In this document: in pieces, positions 12,901-25,100 of the stretch
Layout of the letters: each line of letters opens with the position of its first letter
How positions within the stretch are numbered: position 1 is the first letter of the stretch
Origin: Diplosphaera chodatii
Taxonomy: Eukaryota > Chlorophyta > Trebouxiophyceae > Prasiolales > Stichococcaceae
DNA: 64,000 bases
Direction of reading: 5' to 3'
Assembly (NCBI GenBank): GCA_032358165.1
Contig: JAALGY010000019.1
Coordinates: forward strand, 1,488,001 to 1,552,000
The notes under the pieces: model-generated
The model's input: only the letters and a program-made list of their open reading frames with translations
What the model was told of the DNA's origin: nothing
The model's database searches: none
Program-made: the position numbers and the translations under genes

Positions 12901-15900
12901 TTCATAGCATGCATTGTACAGTCCGCAGCATCAGCTTGGCTGATGAGCAGCTGGGCAGCTGTGCATCTGCTTGATGTGGTGCAAGTGTAGGGGGAGACCA
13001 GCAGCACCTCCCTGCCAGAGACGCGAACGGGCTGCACCTGGGATGAGCTGCTGACCGTGCCATGGCGGCAGCAGCAAAAGCACCCATCAGGGTGCAAGTC
13101 GAGCCAGGTGAGAGGGTGTTGCAACCTGCACATGCACATCGCTGCACAAGCAATGCAGTGGCCGAACGACGCACCAAATGTGGATCCTATACTCAGGTCA
13201 ATGTCGCGATGTGACTGCACATGGCACATTGTGGAAACTGCAGGAGGTCGCAGTGCTCAGCGTATTTGATAGGCTGCCGGGCGGCAGCAGGCGGCTGCTG
13301 GGCCAGCTGTGTGTGGCGGCAGAAGCAGTGCGGGCCTTGGGCACCATTCAGGGCTGCTTCCAGGTGTCCTCCGCTTATGTGTAAGCCAAAGCCAGCAGAC
13401 AGCTCCGTGCTTATCAGTGTGTTGACACCAGCACCTGTTATACCCTCAGAACCCGCAGCTGGGATATAATGACGCGTGCTGTGCAAAACATGCCTGTGCA
13501 ATGCGGCGATCATGTGCACGGTGCACAGATAAGGACTATGCGTAACAGATCAAAGATCACAGTGTCGGTGCTGCATCTCTGTGTAGCTGGACGTGCCGCC
13601 GCTGCTGCCGGGCTATGTCAGCGCCGGATCCGCCCCACAGCTCGTCTTCTCAATGGCGCTGCATCCGCGCCAGGAGCCGCCGCAGCCGGCTGTGCCCCGG
13701 GCGCTGCCCACCAGACGCTGCGGAGAGGCACCAGACGTGCAGCAGCGCTGCGCAGAGTGAGTGTGCGCATGATTCAGGTTCATGGCCATACCGCTGAGGC
13801 AGCTGATGCAAAAGACCACTGCGGAGTGCTTCAGCAGCACAAGTGGCATCTGTAGGAGTGCATGTAGCATGTCACCAAGAAGCAAACTTCACTCAATGTA
13901 CCTGCAGTTGGGCTGCTGCTGCGCGCGCCCCGCGGCAGTGTCAGCGGCGGGGCATCTATGGGCTGGCAGTGGACTCAGTGGATGGAGCGTCCTGGCTGCT
14001 GCCACGCTGGCTGGCGCCGCTGCCGCCGCCGCCAGGCTACGGAGCCGAGCCGGCTGCCGCACCTGCCAGCACGGGGGCAGCGGCAGGTGCACTGGCCGTG
14101 CCAGAAAGTGCAGCCACCCAGGTGGCAGGGCCGGGCATACACCAGCATCTGGCGCAGCTGGCGCGGCTCGTCACACTCATTCCAGCCCTGGAGCGCAGGT
14201 GACACATCACATCTGCTTGTAACTCGCTGCTCTGCAGCCATGTGTGCGCCTCCTGCAGCGACAAAATGGCCCACCTCTGTGACCCTACTGCAACAGGCCT
14301 TGGCAAGCAGCTTCTGTGCCTGAACACCAGTACCCCGCTGCAGGGCACCGCACGTTGTGTGCAGCGGCGCCTGGCCCAGCGCTGCAGCGTCGCTGGCGGT
14401 GGGCGCTGTCAGCGCAGCGTCTCGGGCTGTGCTGCTAGCCGGCCTCTTCCTGCATGCTGGGGTCGAGGTGCAACACGCAGAACACCGCATGTGCTGCAAC
14501 TGCATCTGTCTGAAAGCCACACTCCGCCCGGCTTAGAAAGATGTGCATGTGTTGTCGGTCTGCATCCGACTACAGGGTCTGCGCCGGCAACAGTGAGACT
14601 GCCCCTTGTCGTCAGCCATCGCCAGTGCATTACTTGGCCATCCTCGAAGGTTGACATGCTGTGGCACGCTGCAGGTGTACCTGGTTCTGGGTACGGCCCT
14701 GTCTGGCACTGGGGCAGTGTGGTTGCTGACATGCCTGCGCACCGCGGCCCCTCGGCAGACGCAGCCCCCCGCTGATGCTGGCCTCCCGCATGATCAACCA
14801 CAACCGCTGCAGCCGGGAGCTGTGCACCTGTGGGACCCGCTGACGGGCTGGTCTTCAGAGCATTGCAGACGTCACCTGCGGCCTGCGTGAGGTATGGCAG
14901 CTGACTATGCTGTCTGGCATGCACGCAGATTGCAGCAGGTGCGCAACATCTGGTCTGCATGAGGTGCGAGCTCGGCTGCGCAGTTGGCATATGTGCACGG
15001 GTTGTGCTGTACAGGTGCACATGGTGGTCAGCCCATCCAACATGTGGGCAAACATCCAGAGGGCCGGCGCTCCACAGGCAATGAGCTGGCTGCTGGATGA
15101 TGCAGCCGCCTGGCAGCCGTTCTTCAGTGCTGACAGTGTCCTGCCACGGCATCTCGGCACGCTGCAGCCGATGCTCAGGTGTTGTTCGCTGGCCGCTGTC
15201 CACATCAGCGTTGCCCTTGCCTGTGCATGCGGGAGTCCTGACTAGTTACACATGGCAATCTAGCCAAGCCTAAAGCAATACGAATGCACTTGACACATAT
15301 GTCAAGCGGAGCTCCGTGCTGCCCCACTGCCTGGCACAGCATCCATTGTCGTGTGGCCTGCAGCTGGCGGGAGCTGGGCGACGACTTCTATGATGCCCTG
15401 GAGCAGCGGGCCGAGGCAGTTGCTGTGGCGGCTCTGCATGGCGGCGCCTGCACCACCTGTGGCCAGACGCTGCCGAACAGCAGCGGGGTGTCTGGTGGGG
15501 CGCAGACGGTGCTCCGCCGCGCACTGCAAGTGCGCTGCCCATGCGTGTGTGAACGGTACACTGTTTCACGGGGTCTCAGCCCATCCATCATGTGAACCCC
15601 ATCAAGAACTGCCTGATGTTTCCCCTGCAACGTGAGCTGCTGCTACCACGGTGTGACCTCGTGTATCTGCGCAGGCCATGGCGCCCCAGCTGCAGGCTGC
15701 GGTGTTCGAGGCGGCAGCCGGAGGTTCTGGCGTCGACGGGCGGCTTGCTGCGGCCAGGCGCCTAGAGACAATGCATGCCGAGGTGTGCAGTTGCACCCGC
15801 GGGGGCCACAGCAGTGCATGTCTCGGCATGTCCTGGGATACGTCTCGGTTCCTTGGGTACCTGAGATGTTCTGCCCCCGTCAGCAAGGCCCCGGCTTTAG

Positions 15901-16226
15901 TTCAGCCTTCGGGTGGCTGTAGTGTGATACAGCAGTGCTGTTCCGCGCAGGAGGTGCATGCACGCTTGCGGCCCCTGCAAGCTCATGCGGCGCTGGTGGT
16001 GGTGCCTCTCGACGACTTGGACGCTGACATAGTGACAGCTTTGCGGCAGACTGGCCTGCCCGACAGAGCGCACCTGCTGCAGCTGGCAGCGATGCCGGAG
16101 AGCAGGCAGCAGCAGAGTGAGCAGGGAGGGGCAGGAGCGACTGCCGCGGCTTGCTTGGTGGAGCGCACCGGCACGGCATTTGCGTGCTGTGCATGGCTGT
16201 ACGTTGCCGTGCTTGAGCAGGTTTGA
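9953..16226 (+). CDS. CC2D2A: CC2D2A/MKS6-like ciliary transition-zone protein
   Basis: Component of the MKS module at the ciliary transition zone, which gates membrane-protein entry into the cilium. Assigned exons join in phase: 9953-10257, 10391-10491, 10621-10801, 10965-11054, 11195-11288, 11462-11546, 11712-11914, 12045-12113, 12437-12603, 12755-12886, 12991-13107, 13244-13363, 13587-13756, 13908-14198, 14344-14467, 14675-14884, 15015-15178, 15364-15529, 15675-15782 and 15951-16226. Domain order matches the family. There is an N-terminal C2-like fold (LLEVRLGRLQVRSHP, then LRLRRWPQSVVARIWE), and then the canonical C2 domain (VLVVNVHSASCLP, VAVLSVFDRLPGG, LDVPPLLPGY). The transglutaminase-like C-terminus follows (LVTLIPALERR, YLVLGTALSGTGAVWLLT, LWDPLTGW, VSPSNMWANIQRAG). 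The stop follows TAFACCAWLYVAVLEQV, matching the end of known orthologues. The intron after 14884 appears to use a GC donor. The N-terminus is unresolved; 9953 is the start of the first exon I can place, not the ATG. Confidence 0.85.
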
Positions 16227-16254
16227 CTGTGTGGTATCAGCTGTGTGGTATCAG
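16227..16254. repeat. 14-bp tandem duplication in a 3' UTR
   Basis: The unit CTGTGTGGTATCAG occurs twice head to tail directly after the CC2D2A-like stop codon. It is too short and too few-copied for a functional claim; replication slippage is the simplest origin. Confidence 0.8.
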
Positions 16255-16842
16255 CACCTGAAGACTATCAAGAATTTGACCCTGAGACCAGGGGCAATGC
16301 TCAAACGGACAAACGACTCTGAATGGTATCGGAAAACCCCCTAGAAAACGCTTGACCACCACGAGGAGCGCATAATGACGCTTCTCAGAGTGAGGCTGAA
16401 CCCTTGTTGATACCAGTTACTCTGTGCAGAACCACCCTGACAATGTCAACAGAGACCAGGACTATCAACTTGGCTGACACGGTGCATCCTAGTGCTGCTG
16501 CGCTGAGGGTTTGCAATCCACATGTACAGCATTCTCGTGTATACCCACTTCTGTGTCCGAGCTCACGAGTCATTACCCTTCAGCCCAATGGCGCTCAATG
16601 TGGTGCCGACAGCCCACTCCCGTGCCCTGCCGACCAGAAATACGAAGAAGGGGCCTGCAAGGTATGACACGCCATGATTTAGTGAAGGCCCCAGCAAACC
16701 TCATGCAGCACACCGGGATGCAATTTTTGTGATCTTGCTGCAGAGATGGTAACCGCGGAAACATGCCGGCCTGCATGGCGCCCTCAGCTGAAGGAAGCAG
16801 TGCTCTCAGCCTGACACCCGACATGCACCGTGCCGTGCAGCA
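16227..16842. other. intergenic, 3' regions of two convergent genes
   Basis: The stretch follows the CC2D2A-like stop (+) and precedes the stop of the minus-strand gene at 16843. It begins with two tandem copies of a 14-bp unit (see repeat entry). A minus-strand frame at about 16600-16820 has some Leu/Pro-rich coding flavour, but no splice connection was found. No known domain. Confidence 0.4.
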
Positions 16843-17872
16843 TCACAGCTCACCATACAGTGCTGTTGGCAGCATGACGTCGCATGTGTAGTCAGTCACG
16901 TGCTGCATCTTCTTATAGTCGGGGTATCGCTCCACTACTCGCCGCACTCCCCGCTTAACAACTCGCTGCTTCACTGCACGCCGGCAGGCCCACTGCTTCA
17001 TACATATGCCAACTTCTCGAGACATTGTATGAGATGAGGGACGTTCAGCACGACAGGATGCTCAATCGTGGAAGGAATCGAGGACTTGTGGTACGTTGCC
17101 CGGACTCACCTTCATGAAACACTGCACACGAGATGGACGCCCTTATAGCCGCCTGCATTTCCAGTCTTCCGCATTGTTAGGCTGCCATGCCAACCACGCG
17201 AGGTGCAATAGCATCAGCCAGCAGCCGCAGCGCATGCAGCTGATGATGGGCACCTGTGGCAGGTTTCCCTTCAGGTAGTCCGTGATCCAGCTCTGCATCA
17301 TGACAGACCTCTGATCATCCTTGCTCTCTGATGACAAGCGCACTCTCGCATGCCTGGTGCTCGAATGCCGCGAGACTTGACAGCCAGCCAAGGGGACTGC
17401 CCACACCGATGGATCTGTGATCTTCTGCAGACTCTCCACGCCCTTCGACACAGGATTCTCGCTGAGGTCGTGCCCAACATCCTTCCATGCCTTTTCAACC
17501 GATTCTGGCAGGTGCATGCCCTGCACCTGTCCATCGATTTCCTGCACAGTGATGCATTCTATCAGCTGTGATGCTGGTGCTGCTAGCTGGACCATTCGAC
17601 TGACGCTGAACTGCTCGGTCGGAGACTGCTCGCTGCGCCAAGTGCAGTGCCTTGCCTGCAGTGCACCGCTGAACCACACCTTGTCTTTCCGTCTGTTCTG
17701 CTTGATGAATTGCTTACCAGCGGTTTGACCTGCAGCATAGATAGCAACCTCCATCCATGTTTGACCAAGGCATCCGATTGCAGGTAAGTGTAGCAAGTGC
17801 CGCACCCTTGCTCTCAGACTCCTGTATCTTCCGCCGCACATCATTGCCAACAGTCCACGACTGCCAGCTCAT
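16843..17872 (-). CDS. unrecognised protein, multi-exon
   Basis: I do not recognise this gene. The ATG at 17872 begins MSWQSWTVGNDVRRKIQE. Exons 17806-17872, 17680-17729 and 17407-17655 join in phase, followed by probable exons near 17230-17330, 17100-17160 and 16843-16990. The third exon is the longest and includes LPESVEKAWKDVGHDLSENP and GVESLQKITDP. The last is very basic (RRAVKQRVVKRGVRRVVERY) and ends at a TGA at 16843. The product would be a soluble, largely helical, Lys/Arg-rich protein without signal peptide or membrane segment. Phrases such as SENPVSKGVESLQK and YPDYKKM faintly recall TIM44, but they occur in the opposite order, so I do not make that call. Exon borders after the third exon are tentative. 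Confidence 0.5.
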
Positions 17873-18491
17873 GTTGTGGATATGCTCTGATCTGTTTGCT
17901 GGATGCGATCAAGCTGCACGATCACTGATTGCAGCTGTGCATGTGCATGAACACATGCACGGCTGCGGCGGAGCCACCCTTCAATGTAGCAGTATGATTG
18001 CGATCGGCAACTGTCAAATTGAGCTTGGTATATAGCCGCTCTGTACCCTAGACCCGGTAGATGATGGTGGTCAATGATGAGAATGGGTACCCGCCTCCAA
18101 ACCTGAGTTGGATCGGCTGCAGCAATCACCACATGCAACACTTCAGTTCAAGGGTGCAGGCTAACGCACGTGCAAATGGACCTTCTACATATTGAAACCA
18201 CCATGCAAGCTGCGAATGGCTGCATGGGCGCTCTGGTCCGAAGCTGGCGCTCAGATCGTGTGATGACTGGGGGACGCCAGCTTTGGCGGGAACCAAGTAA
18301 TCGTAGGACATGGCCAAAGTGTACCTGCCCTGCTCTAGACTGGCCTGCACCCTGCACTGCCGAAGCTGCATGCATCCTGGAACCTGGCATCTCCTACGTG
18401 AACACAATCCCAATCCTTGCTGTACGCTGTGCGGTGCTGCTCTGCCAACACCCGTGAGCGTGGGGCGCAAGCTGTAGTATGCTGTGCCTCA
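17873..18491. other. intergenic with one unplaced minus-strand frame
   Basis: The stretch lies between the start of the unrecognised minus-strand gene and the inferred last exon of the SDR gene. A minus-strand ATG at about 18312 opens a frame starting MSYDYLVPAKAGVPQ that runs about 60 codons, but no splice partner or domain was found. The remainder should hold the promoter of the gene at 17872. Confidence 0.35.
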
Positions 18492-19975
18492 TCACATGCC
18501 GTATGCTGACAGGATGTTCGTGGTTGGTGCGTCAGCTTTGAGGCCCTTGAATATCCCCTGGACCTGCTGCTGCACGCTGAGCCTCGCCTCTGCGCCACTT
18601 TCGTCGGCTGCTGCCAGACTCGCATCATCACCTGCATATGCACTGAGGGCCGACATGGGGAAGTTGGTGGCAGCGTCACAACTCCAAGATCAGGCAGCAA
18701 ATTCATCAAGAGCACCATTGGGACTGCCCTTGCAGCTGCCAGCTGCCGGTAAGCAAAGAGTGGTGCTGAGGCCACTCAGCGTGAGTCGCACTGTCATAAT
18801 GCAGTGATGCACAAAGAACATTTAGCACTTCAAACGGACCTGCAGCTTTCTCATCCGGCGCCTTGGCCCACTCATCTACGAGCTCGAAGGTGACGCCATC
18901 AGCTTCTGGATCGTGCAGCGCACAGATGCAGACGGTGGCGACATCGACTGGCGAGATGCTGCCGCTCAGCGTGTCGCCCTGGCCTGCGCAATGTAGGACA
19001 CCGCATCGAAGAGACATGGCCGCACCACCTCCTCTGTCAGCTTGCATTCATACCAGTCTCTTGTGGATTAGAGTAGAAGAAAAGTACACGATAACTACAG
19101 GGCGGCGCCTTGATCTCAGGGCTCGCCTGTCTTCAGCTTTGCCGCTGCTCCGGCGGGCTTATCGACAAAGCGGCCCGGCCGCACGATGCAGTAGGGGACG
19201 CCGCTGCGGCGCAGGTGCTCCTCGCCGTCCCGCTTCCGGTCCATCATCCCCCGCCGGATGTTGTTCAGCATGACGCGCAGCGGGTGCCGCCTGTGCAGGG
19301 CAGCATGCTGGCAATTTCGGGCTGTTAGAATTGCAGGTCGAAGCACGATTTGCAGCCTTGAGTTCACCGAATGTGTCCCATGCCAGTTCTCTGATACCTG
19401 TGCCTGTCCGTAACCAGTAAGGAGGAAAGGAGCACGATCCGTGTGACGCCAGCTTGCTTAGCCGCTGCTGCCACAACCTTGATGCCCTGCACACATCCTC
19501 TGGCTCAACCGGTCAGCGTGCTGGGGCGCGGGGGCATCAGCCAGGTGAGCATGCCAGCATGCAGATGTGGACATGAACTGGCTGCGGGTACCCCTTCGTC
19601 CACTCGGCCGGCACTGAAGTAGCTCTTGCCCTGGAAGGCGAGCACCACCCGGCTGACGCCCTCAAGGCACCGCGCCACTGACTGTGCATCCGTGGCATCA
19701 CCCTGCGTGCAGATGTTATGTAGCACGTGCACATGCGTGCAACCCAGAACAAGCAATTTGCTGGTATGCGCAACATTGCAGCTTGATGCTTCGTCCAAGC
19801 CAGCGTGCACCTGCATTAGCTGCAGATGCGCGCCATCTGGCACATGCCCAAAAGCCTCACGCCTGCCAGCTGGATCCACAAAGTCGACGCCTCGCACGCT
19901 GCTGCCTGACGCAATCAGCTGCTTGACTATCTCTGTGCCGGCCTTGCCCAGGCCTAGTACGGCGTCGATCGTCAT
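18492..19975 (-). CDS. atypical short-chain dehydrogenase (NAD(P)-binding)
   Basis: NmrA-like/SDRa5-type Rossmann protein, probably a plastid or cytosolic NAD(P)-dependent oxidoreductase or cofactor sensor; the substrate is unknown. Exons 19811-19975, then about 19584-19702, 19407-19476, 19130-19302 and 18830-18985 join in phase. The glycine motif is VLGLGKAGTEIVKQL (residues 6-20). Further landmarks are GDATDAQSVARCLEGV (diversity after strand 3), IVLLSSLLVT, then a YxxxK-less SDRa region NNIRRGMMDRKRDGEEHLR followed by YCIVRPGRFVDKP. The last border in this block uses a GC donor (ACAG|GCGAGC). A C-terminal exon ending at 18492 (...FKGLKADAPTTNIL...) fits the SDR C-terminal helix, but its junction is not proven by phase. 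The ATG at 19975 has an upstream in-frame TGA, which supports this start. No clear transit peptide. Confidence 0.78.
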
Positions 19976-20315
19976 GTCGAAGTCTAGGTTTCACATCTGC
20001 CGCGCTGTAACTGGCGTTTGTGGCCACGTGCAGATATGGTGAGGAGCACAACTCAGTGCAGATCGTGTGATGATAGCACGGCGTGGACGTGGCTGTCCCT
20101 CAGGAAAGAGCATGGCTTGCTCACGGTGCTGAGGGGCGCCCTGGGACGATCAGATCCCCTGCTTCCTGCTGTTTGGCTGCACAACCTGGTGCTTCCGATA
20201 GTCTAACGGCTTGCACAAAATTGCCTTCATGTTGCCCAATGAAGGATGGTGTCGATAATTTCGTAGGGTTGACCTTGCTATCATACCTGAAGTCCACTCT
20301 GCAAGATACTGGCAG
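19976..20315. other. short intergenic spacer, promoter of the SDR gene
   Basis: These 340 nt separate the stop codon of the TFIIIC gene and the start of the SDR gene, both on the minus strand. They should hold the TFIIIC gene 3' UTR and the SDR promoter. No convincing frame, repeat or RNA gene was seen. Confidence 0.4.
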
Positions 20316-20902
20316 TCATGGCGGCTTCTGTGGTGGCGGCCGCCGCGCTCTGAGCACCTGTTCTGTGGAACAGATGTATTGCAGTTTACGCTCGGGGTCT
20401 GCACCGCTGTCAACCCCCGCGCTGTTGCTGTGAACACCAAACAGCATGCATGAGCCGATGGTCTCCTCATAGGCTGCGGAGCATGCCGTGCCATCCGGCA
20501 GCTTGACTGTAGGCTTAAAGGTGTCGAGCCCCTGCAGGCATGCAAACATCGATCGGTGTGACCAGACGGTACCAGCTAACCCCTTGTGCTGCAGCAGCGA
20601 GCTATAGCTACACCCAGAGTGCGGTGTGCATCACAGTAGTGAGAGCATAACATGAGCAGGCAGCAACGTGTGCAACTGATGATGCTGAATTACCCAGTGT
20701 CTCTCATGGCAGCCGGTGCCATAAACAGCAACATACAGACAGAGCAAGTGCATCATGAATGTCAGACGGAGCGCACTGAAAGCTCGATCGTCTGTCCGGG
20801 CTGCAGCTGCCCACCGGCCTCCAGATCATCCAGATCCAGCAGCACGTACACCGCCTCTTCTGCTTGAGGCTGCGCATCACCTGTGCCCGAACCCGCTCGC
20901 AT
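20316..20902 (-). CDS. GTF3C6: TFIIIC subunit, tau-35/GTF3C6 triple-barrel protein
   Basis: Small subunit of RNA polymerase III transcription factor TFIIIC, which binds the A and B boxes of tRNA genes; this subunit carries the triple-barrel fold that pairs with tau-95/GTF3C5. Two exons, 20777-20902 and 20316-20531, join in phase and give 113 residues. The first reads EEAVYVLLDLDDLEAGG, matching the family's VLVELSGI strand. The second reads GLDTFKPTVKLPDGTAC and YEETIGSCMLFG, the latter matching the family signature YEDTLGTCVIF, and then RKLQYICSTEQVLRARRPPP, equivalent to the L.Y.C.T.K.L.M.R end of the domain. The protein ends right after the domain, so it lacks the acidic tail of the human protein and resembles minimal plant and fungal versions. 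Confidence 0.82.
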
Positions 20903-22127
20903 GCTGGACTGCCTGATCCTATCTTACAGCAGCAACGCTCTTGCACACTTGCATCCAGCACCAAAAGAGGACCTCAAAAGCATTACCTGCACGTCCCAGC
21001 GAGTCTACAGCTGCAGGCTCTGTGGCATCCGCCATGGGCAGGTCGTGCTGCATTCCGGCTGATCCAATGCCCTGCCCGCGCAGCAGCTCCATTCAACAGA
21101 CACGTTGCGTGTGCATTGGCTGTGTCTGCTAACGAGTCAATGTGAGGGTGATATGACTGAGGCTGCCACCCACAAAACAACCCGGCTCAATGGCGCATGC
21201 GCTACTGAGTGCTCATGTGGCAAGAGAGGATGTGCTTCGCCGCAGCAGCTTTATCACACGTTCTAGAAGACGTGCCTCTCGCTACTAGAAAGTCACTGTG
21301 CCAATCAGCCTGCAACTGTGGAAACTGAGATCAGTATCGCACGTGTGAGCTTTGCAAAGTCATCAAGATCTCCTGCTGCACGTGCAAGCCGTGACCATTG
21401 TGCGCCCGCCGCACCACGAGTGGATAACTGACAGGTTGCATAGTCGCATTCACCTTCCCTGCTGCTTGGAGGCCTGGCAGGATCCGCTGTGCAGAGCCTT
21501 GCGAACCGTGTGGCCGAGTGCCCCGTCCAATAAACCTGGTGCAGGGTGCTGTCGCGGCTGTTCTGCAGACTAATACACCAGCATGCTGGGATAGCAAGCG
21601 CACGGAGTCAGAGGCAAGACACGCTCCCTGGCCTATTCTGCACGGCGGCGGTACCCGAATTTGAAACCGACCAAGGCGGCCTAAGTTGAGCAAGTGTCGA
21701 AGGGCTGCAGCGTGCCAGTTCGGGCGTAACAACCGCCGGCAAGGTGCCCCAGGCTGTCGCAGGAGTGCAAGCTGTGCCAAGTATGGGTGACGCACGCCAT
21801 GTGCTGGTTTGCCGACGTCCACGAAGAGGTTTTCGTGTTCCGTTGCAGGCCTGTCATCGGCTGGTCATATGCGTGTACAGCCCTTGACAGCTTGTACAAG
21901 TGCACCCTGAGGCATTGGAGACCGTGAAAGTGTGGCTGCAGACCTCAGGTGAGCTTGTACTAGTGACGCTTGCTGCCCCTGCACTACGCCAGCTGCGGTG
22001 CCGTCAAACCCTTTGGCAGGCGATGCCTTCCGAAGATCAGTCATGAGCTGCTCTGAACACACCAGGGCGTGTCACGTCAGCTATCGCATCAGACGCCATA
22101 GAACCGGACGCCTGCCTGACGTGCAGC
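20903..22127. other. intergenic, divergent promoter region
   Basis: About 1.2 kb separate the TFIIIC gene (-) and the kinase gene (+), which are transcribed away from each other. The longest frame, minus strand 21331-21822, is Arg/His/Cys-rich with no domain and no splice context. Nothing else was identified. Confidence 0.4.
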
Positions 22128-25100
22128 ATGGCATCGGCGGCAGCTGGTGCCGATGCGCCACCTGCGCACCCGCCAGTCGCAGCAGCAGCAGCTACGGACG
22201 AGTACGCAGCGTGGCGCGGCGGCCCGAAGGAGCAGGGGGCGCGGCCCACCGCGCAGTCACCGGCTCAGCCGGCTGATTCTGAGGGTCGCCAGCACCCTCC
22301 ACGGCAGTCCATAGACATGGAACCAGCCAAGGTGTGATGCCTGAGCTGCTCCAATGACAGTACATCCGGATCTACCTGGCAAACCACGACACCATGATGC
22401 ATGCGGAGCTCCTTGTGCAGCGCCTGTGCATGATGCGCACCTGTTAACATGTAACAATGGAGCTCTGAGGCCGCTTCTCTGAAGATGGGTCCCGTCTGGC
22501 TGCAGAGCACGCCGCAGCAGCCGCGCACTCGGTCAGTGACCTCTCAGCGCGCCGCCAGCCGGCAGTCCCCAGCGCACAGGGCGCCGCAGCCACGGGCTAA
22601 TGCCGCGGGCAATGCCACAGCCGCCGCTCCAGCGGTGAAGTTTGATGAGGCCCTGGGCGACCGAGCAGAGGCCGAAGCGGCTGCAAAGCAGCCCGCAGCG
22701 GCCACAGCGCAGCCCCGCGAGCAATCAGACGCTGCACAGCGTCCAGCAGACAACGCGCAGATGAGGGACATGGCCCAGACGCTGGAGGAGATGCCAGCGC
22801 CGCAGGTGCGTATTCTCTCGTGCGCATGCAGTTCAGTGGAGTTACTGGCTGTCCGTGGCTGGGCAAACCAGTACTCGCACGCAGTTCTGCTGGCGCTGAC
22901 CGCGTCGTGCATGCACACAGGCGCGCATCTCCCCCTTTGCCGCCATGTCCACCACAGCGCCGGACGGCAGCTCCCCGCCCGGCGACCCTCCCGGCGGCAG
23001 CCGCCCAGACATCACAGGGCGCAACTCGCTCACACAGGTGAGCCCAGGGCGGGTTTTTCACAGAGTACTCGCACCTGGCCAGCCTGGTGGAGCTGTCGAT
23101 GCCAGGCATCCAAGAGCACCATCATGCGATGCTCTCGCTGAGAACTGCAGTGGTGCAAGCCCACTTGTGGGCTGTGGCGACACACGCCTGCGCAAGCTGC
23201 CGGCGCATCCCTGCAGGCGTCAGTGGACTCGCAGTCGTCAGTGGGGCCGGTGCCGCAGTCGGGGGTGCGCGACCTGGAGAAGGCCGGCCACTCGCTGCAC
23301 GGCGAGAAGGCCGCCCGCCGGCAGGTCGGTTGCTTTCTGTTCATCAATGACACCATACCATGTGTGCTAGCTGGTCACCAAACCAGCTACGTCTGCTTGC
23401 CAGCATGTGCCTTTGCTTGCAGTTCAGCACAGACATTGGATTTGCTTGGCTCACATCCTGGTTGCATGCACCTTACTTGCAGGCAACGATGGAGCTGCTG
23501 TTCTTTGCGAGCGTGGGCGACCCTGAGCGCTGCCGCGTCATCTGCGACACCTGGGACATCAGCGTGGCCGACCGCACATGCTGCGACTACGACCGGAGAA
23601 CCCCGCTGTGAGAACAGGGAGACCCTACATCCAAAATGTCAGGGCTCACGCTGTGTTCAACATTTGCCCTTGTGTAACCACCACAGCAAGTCAGGACCGA
23701 AGGCACCTTCATGCATGCGCAGTACGGTGAACATGATCTGCATCGCAGGCACCTCGCGGCGGCAGAGGGCTGCTACGCCGTGGTGCAGTGGCTGCTGCAT
23801 GATGCGGGGGCGAAGCCCAACCCCATCGACCGCTTCGGGCGGACGCCGCTGGAGGATGCGGTGGGTGCACCTGCCTTCCCCTGCATCCGCGACTTGCTGC
23901 ATCTGCAGGGACACGTACGCTTGGCGGCTGTGCTGTAATCGAAGGTCGTAACGTATGCCATCGTCTTCGGGTCATGCCCAAGCTTGAGGAAGGGTTGCAC
24001 GTGTGAGGGGACGGGCATCTGACTGCTTGCGACTTGGCACAGGTGCGGGGGGACCACGGGGAGGTGGTGAACCTGCTGGTGACGTCGGGCGGCAAGGTGC
24101 GCGCCACCAGCGGCGCCCTCATCGACCTGCAGGCCACGCAGCTGTCACGGTGGGCCTGCTCAGATCTTCGATAGTCTGACAGCTTGACAGGTCTGGATAT
24201 GGTGCTGCATATCAGAGTAGGGAGCGAATTGGCAAGGGGTGAGTAGCAGCCCTGCCGTGTCAGAGGTTGGTGTGCAACTCCTGATGCAGACTCCCTTCAT
24301 TGACTGTGTTGTGACTCTGCAGCTATGCCGGCAGCTTAGAGACATCGTATGACAGTGACGAGCTGCAGCCAGATTGGGAGGTCGATCCTTCCACCCTGGA
24401 GATTGGCGCCAAAGTGGGCCAGGGGGAGTTTGGCGCCGTGCACAAGGTTTGCAAATCCATGCCGTGCTTGATGCATAGCCTCGGCTGAAAGCTTAAATGT
24501 GTTGGTTCCCCACAATGAAATCCCACTTACTGAGCAGCTGCTGCGCATACATGTTATCAATGGGATGGGGACCGGCCTGCAACTTTGCATCTGCAGGCGA
24601 GGTGGCATGGCGCGACAGTGGCAGTGAAGATCCTGCGGCAGGCCGATGAGGCGGGTCTGGGTGACTTCCGCACAGAGCTCAACGTGCTGCAGAAGGTGAG
24701 CTGGCTGACCACCTGCTGCTGCTTCCAACTGGGCTGTCTTCGCAATCAAGTTTTCTGGAGCAAAGGGCCAGGTCGCTCCAGTACCTTGGATCCAGTGGCA
24801 GCCGGCCTGCCAGCTGCTCCCATACCTCTGGTGGCAAACAGTGCCCATGAGCTGCAGGTGCACCACCCGCATGCGGTGCGCTTCTTTGGCGCCTGCACCA
24901 AGCGGCAGCCCTACATGATCGTCACGGAGTACCTACCAGGCGGCAGGCGCGTGTTGCTGTCGACTAGTCGGCTTGGAGAGGCCTGGGTGTCTAGCGTTGG
25001 ACTGCTTGTCCTTGGGCGCGCTTTCTTTGATCAAGACCAGCCAAACCCTTGCGCCTGTGAGCTGGTGTGGCGGCTGCGTGTCATTGTGTGACTACACTTA

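Noticed and set aside
16843..17872. Possible TIM44 identity
   Set aside because: Only two short phrases recall TIM44 and they occur in reversed order; the conserved TIM44 C-terminal domain is absent.
21331..21822. 163-codon minus-strand frame between the TFIIIC and kinase genes
   Set aside because: Arg/His/Cys-rich composition, no domain, no splice context; typical of a chance frame in GC-rich DNA.
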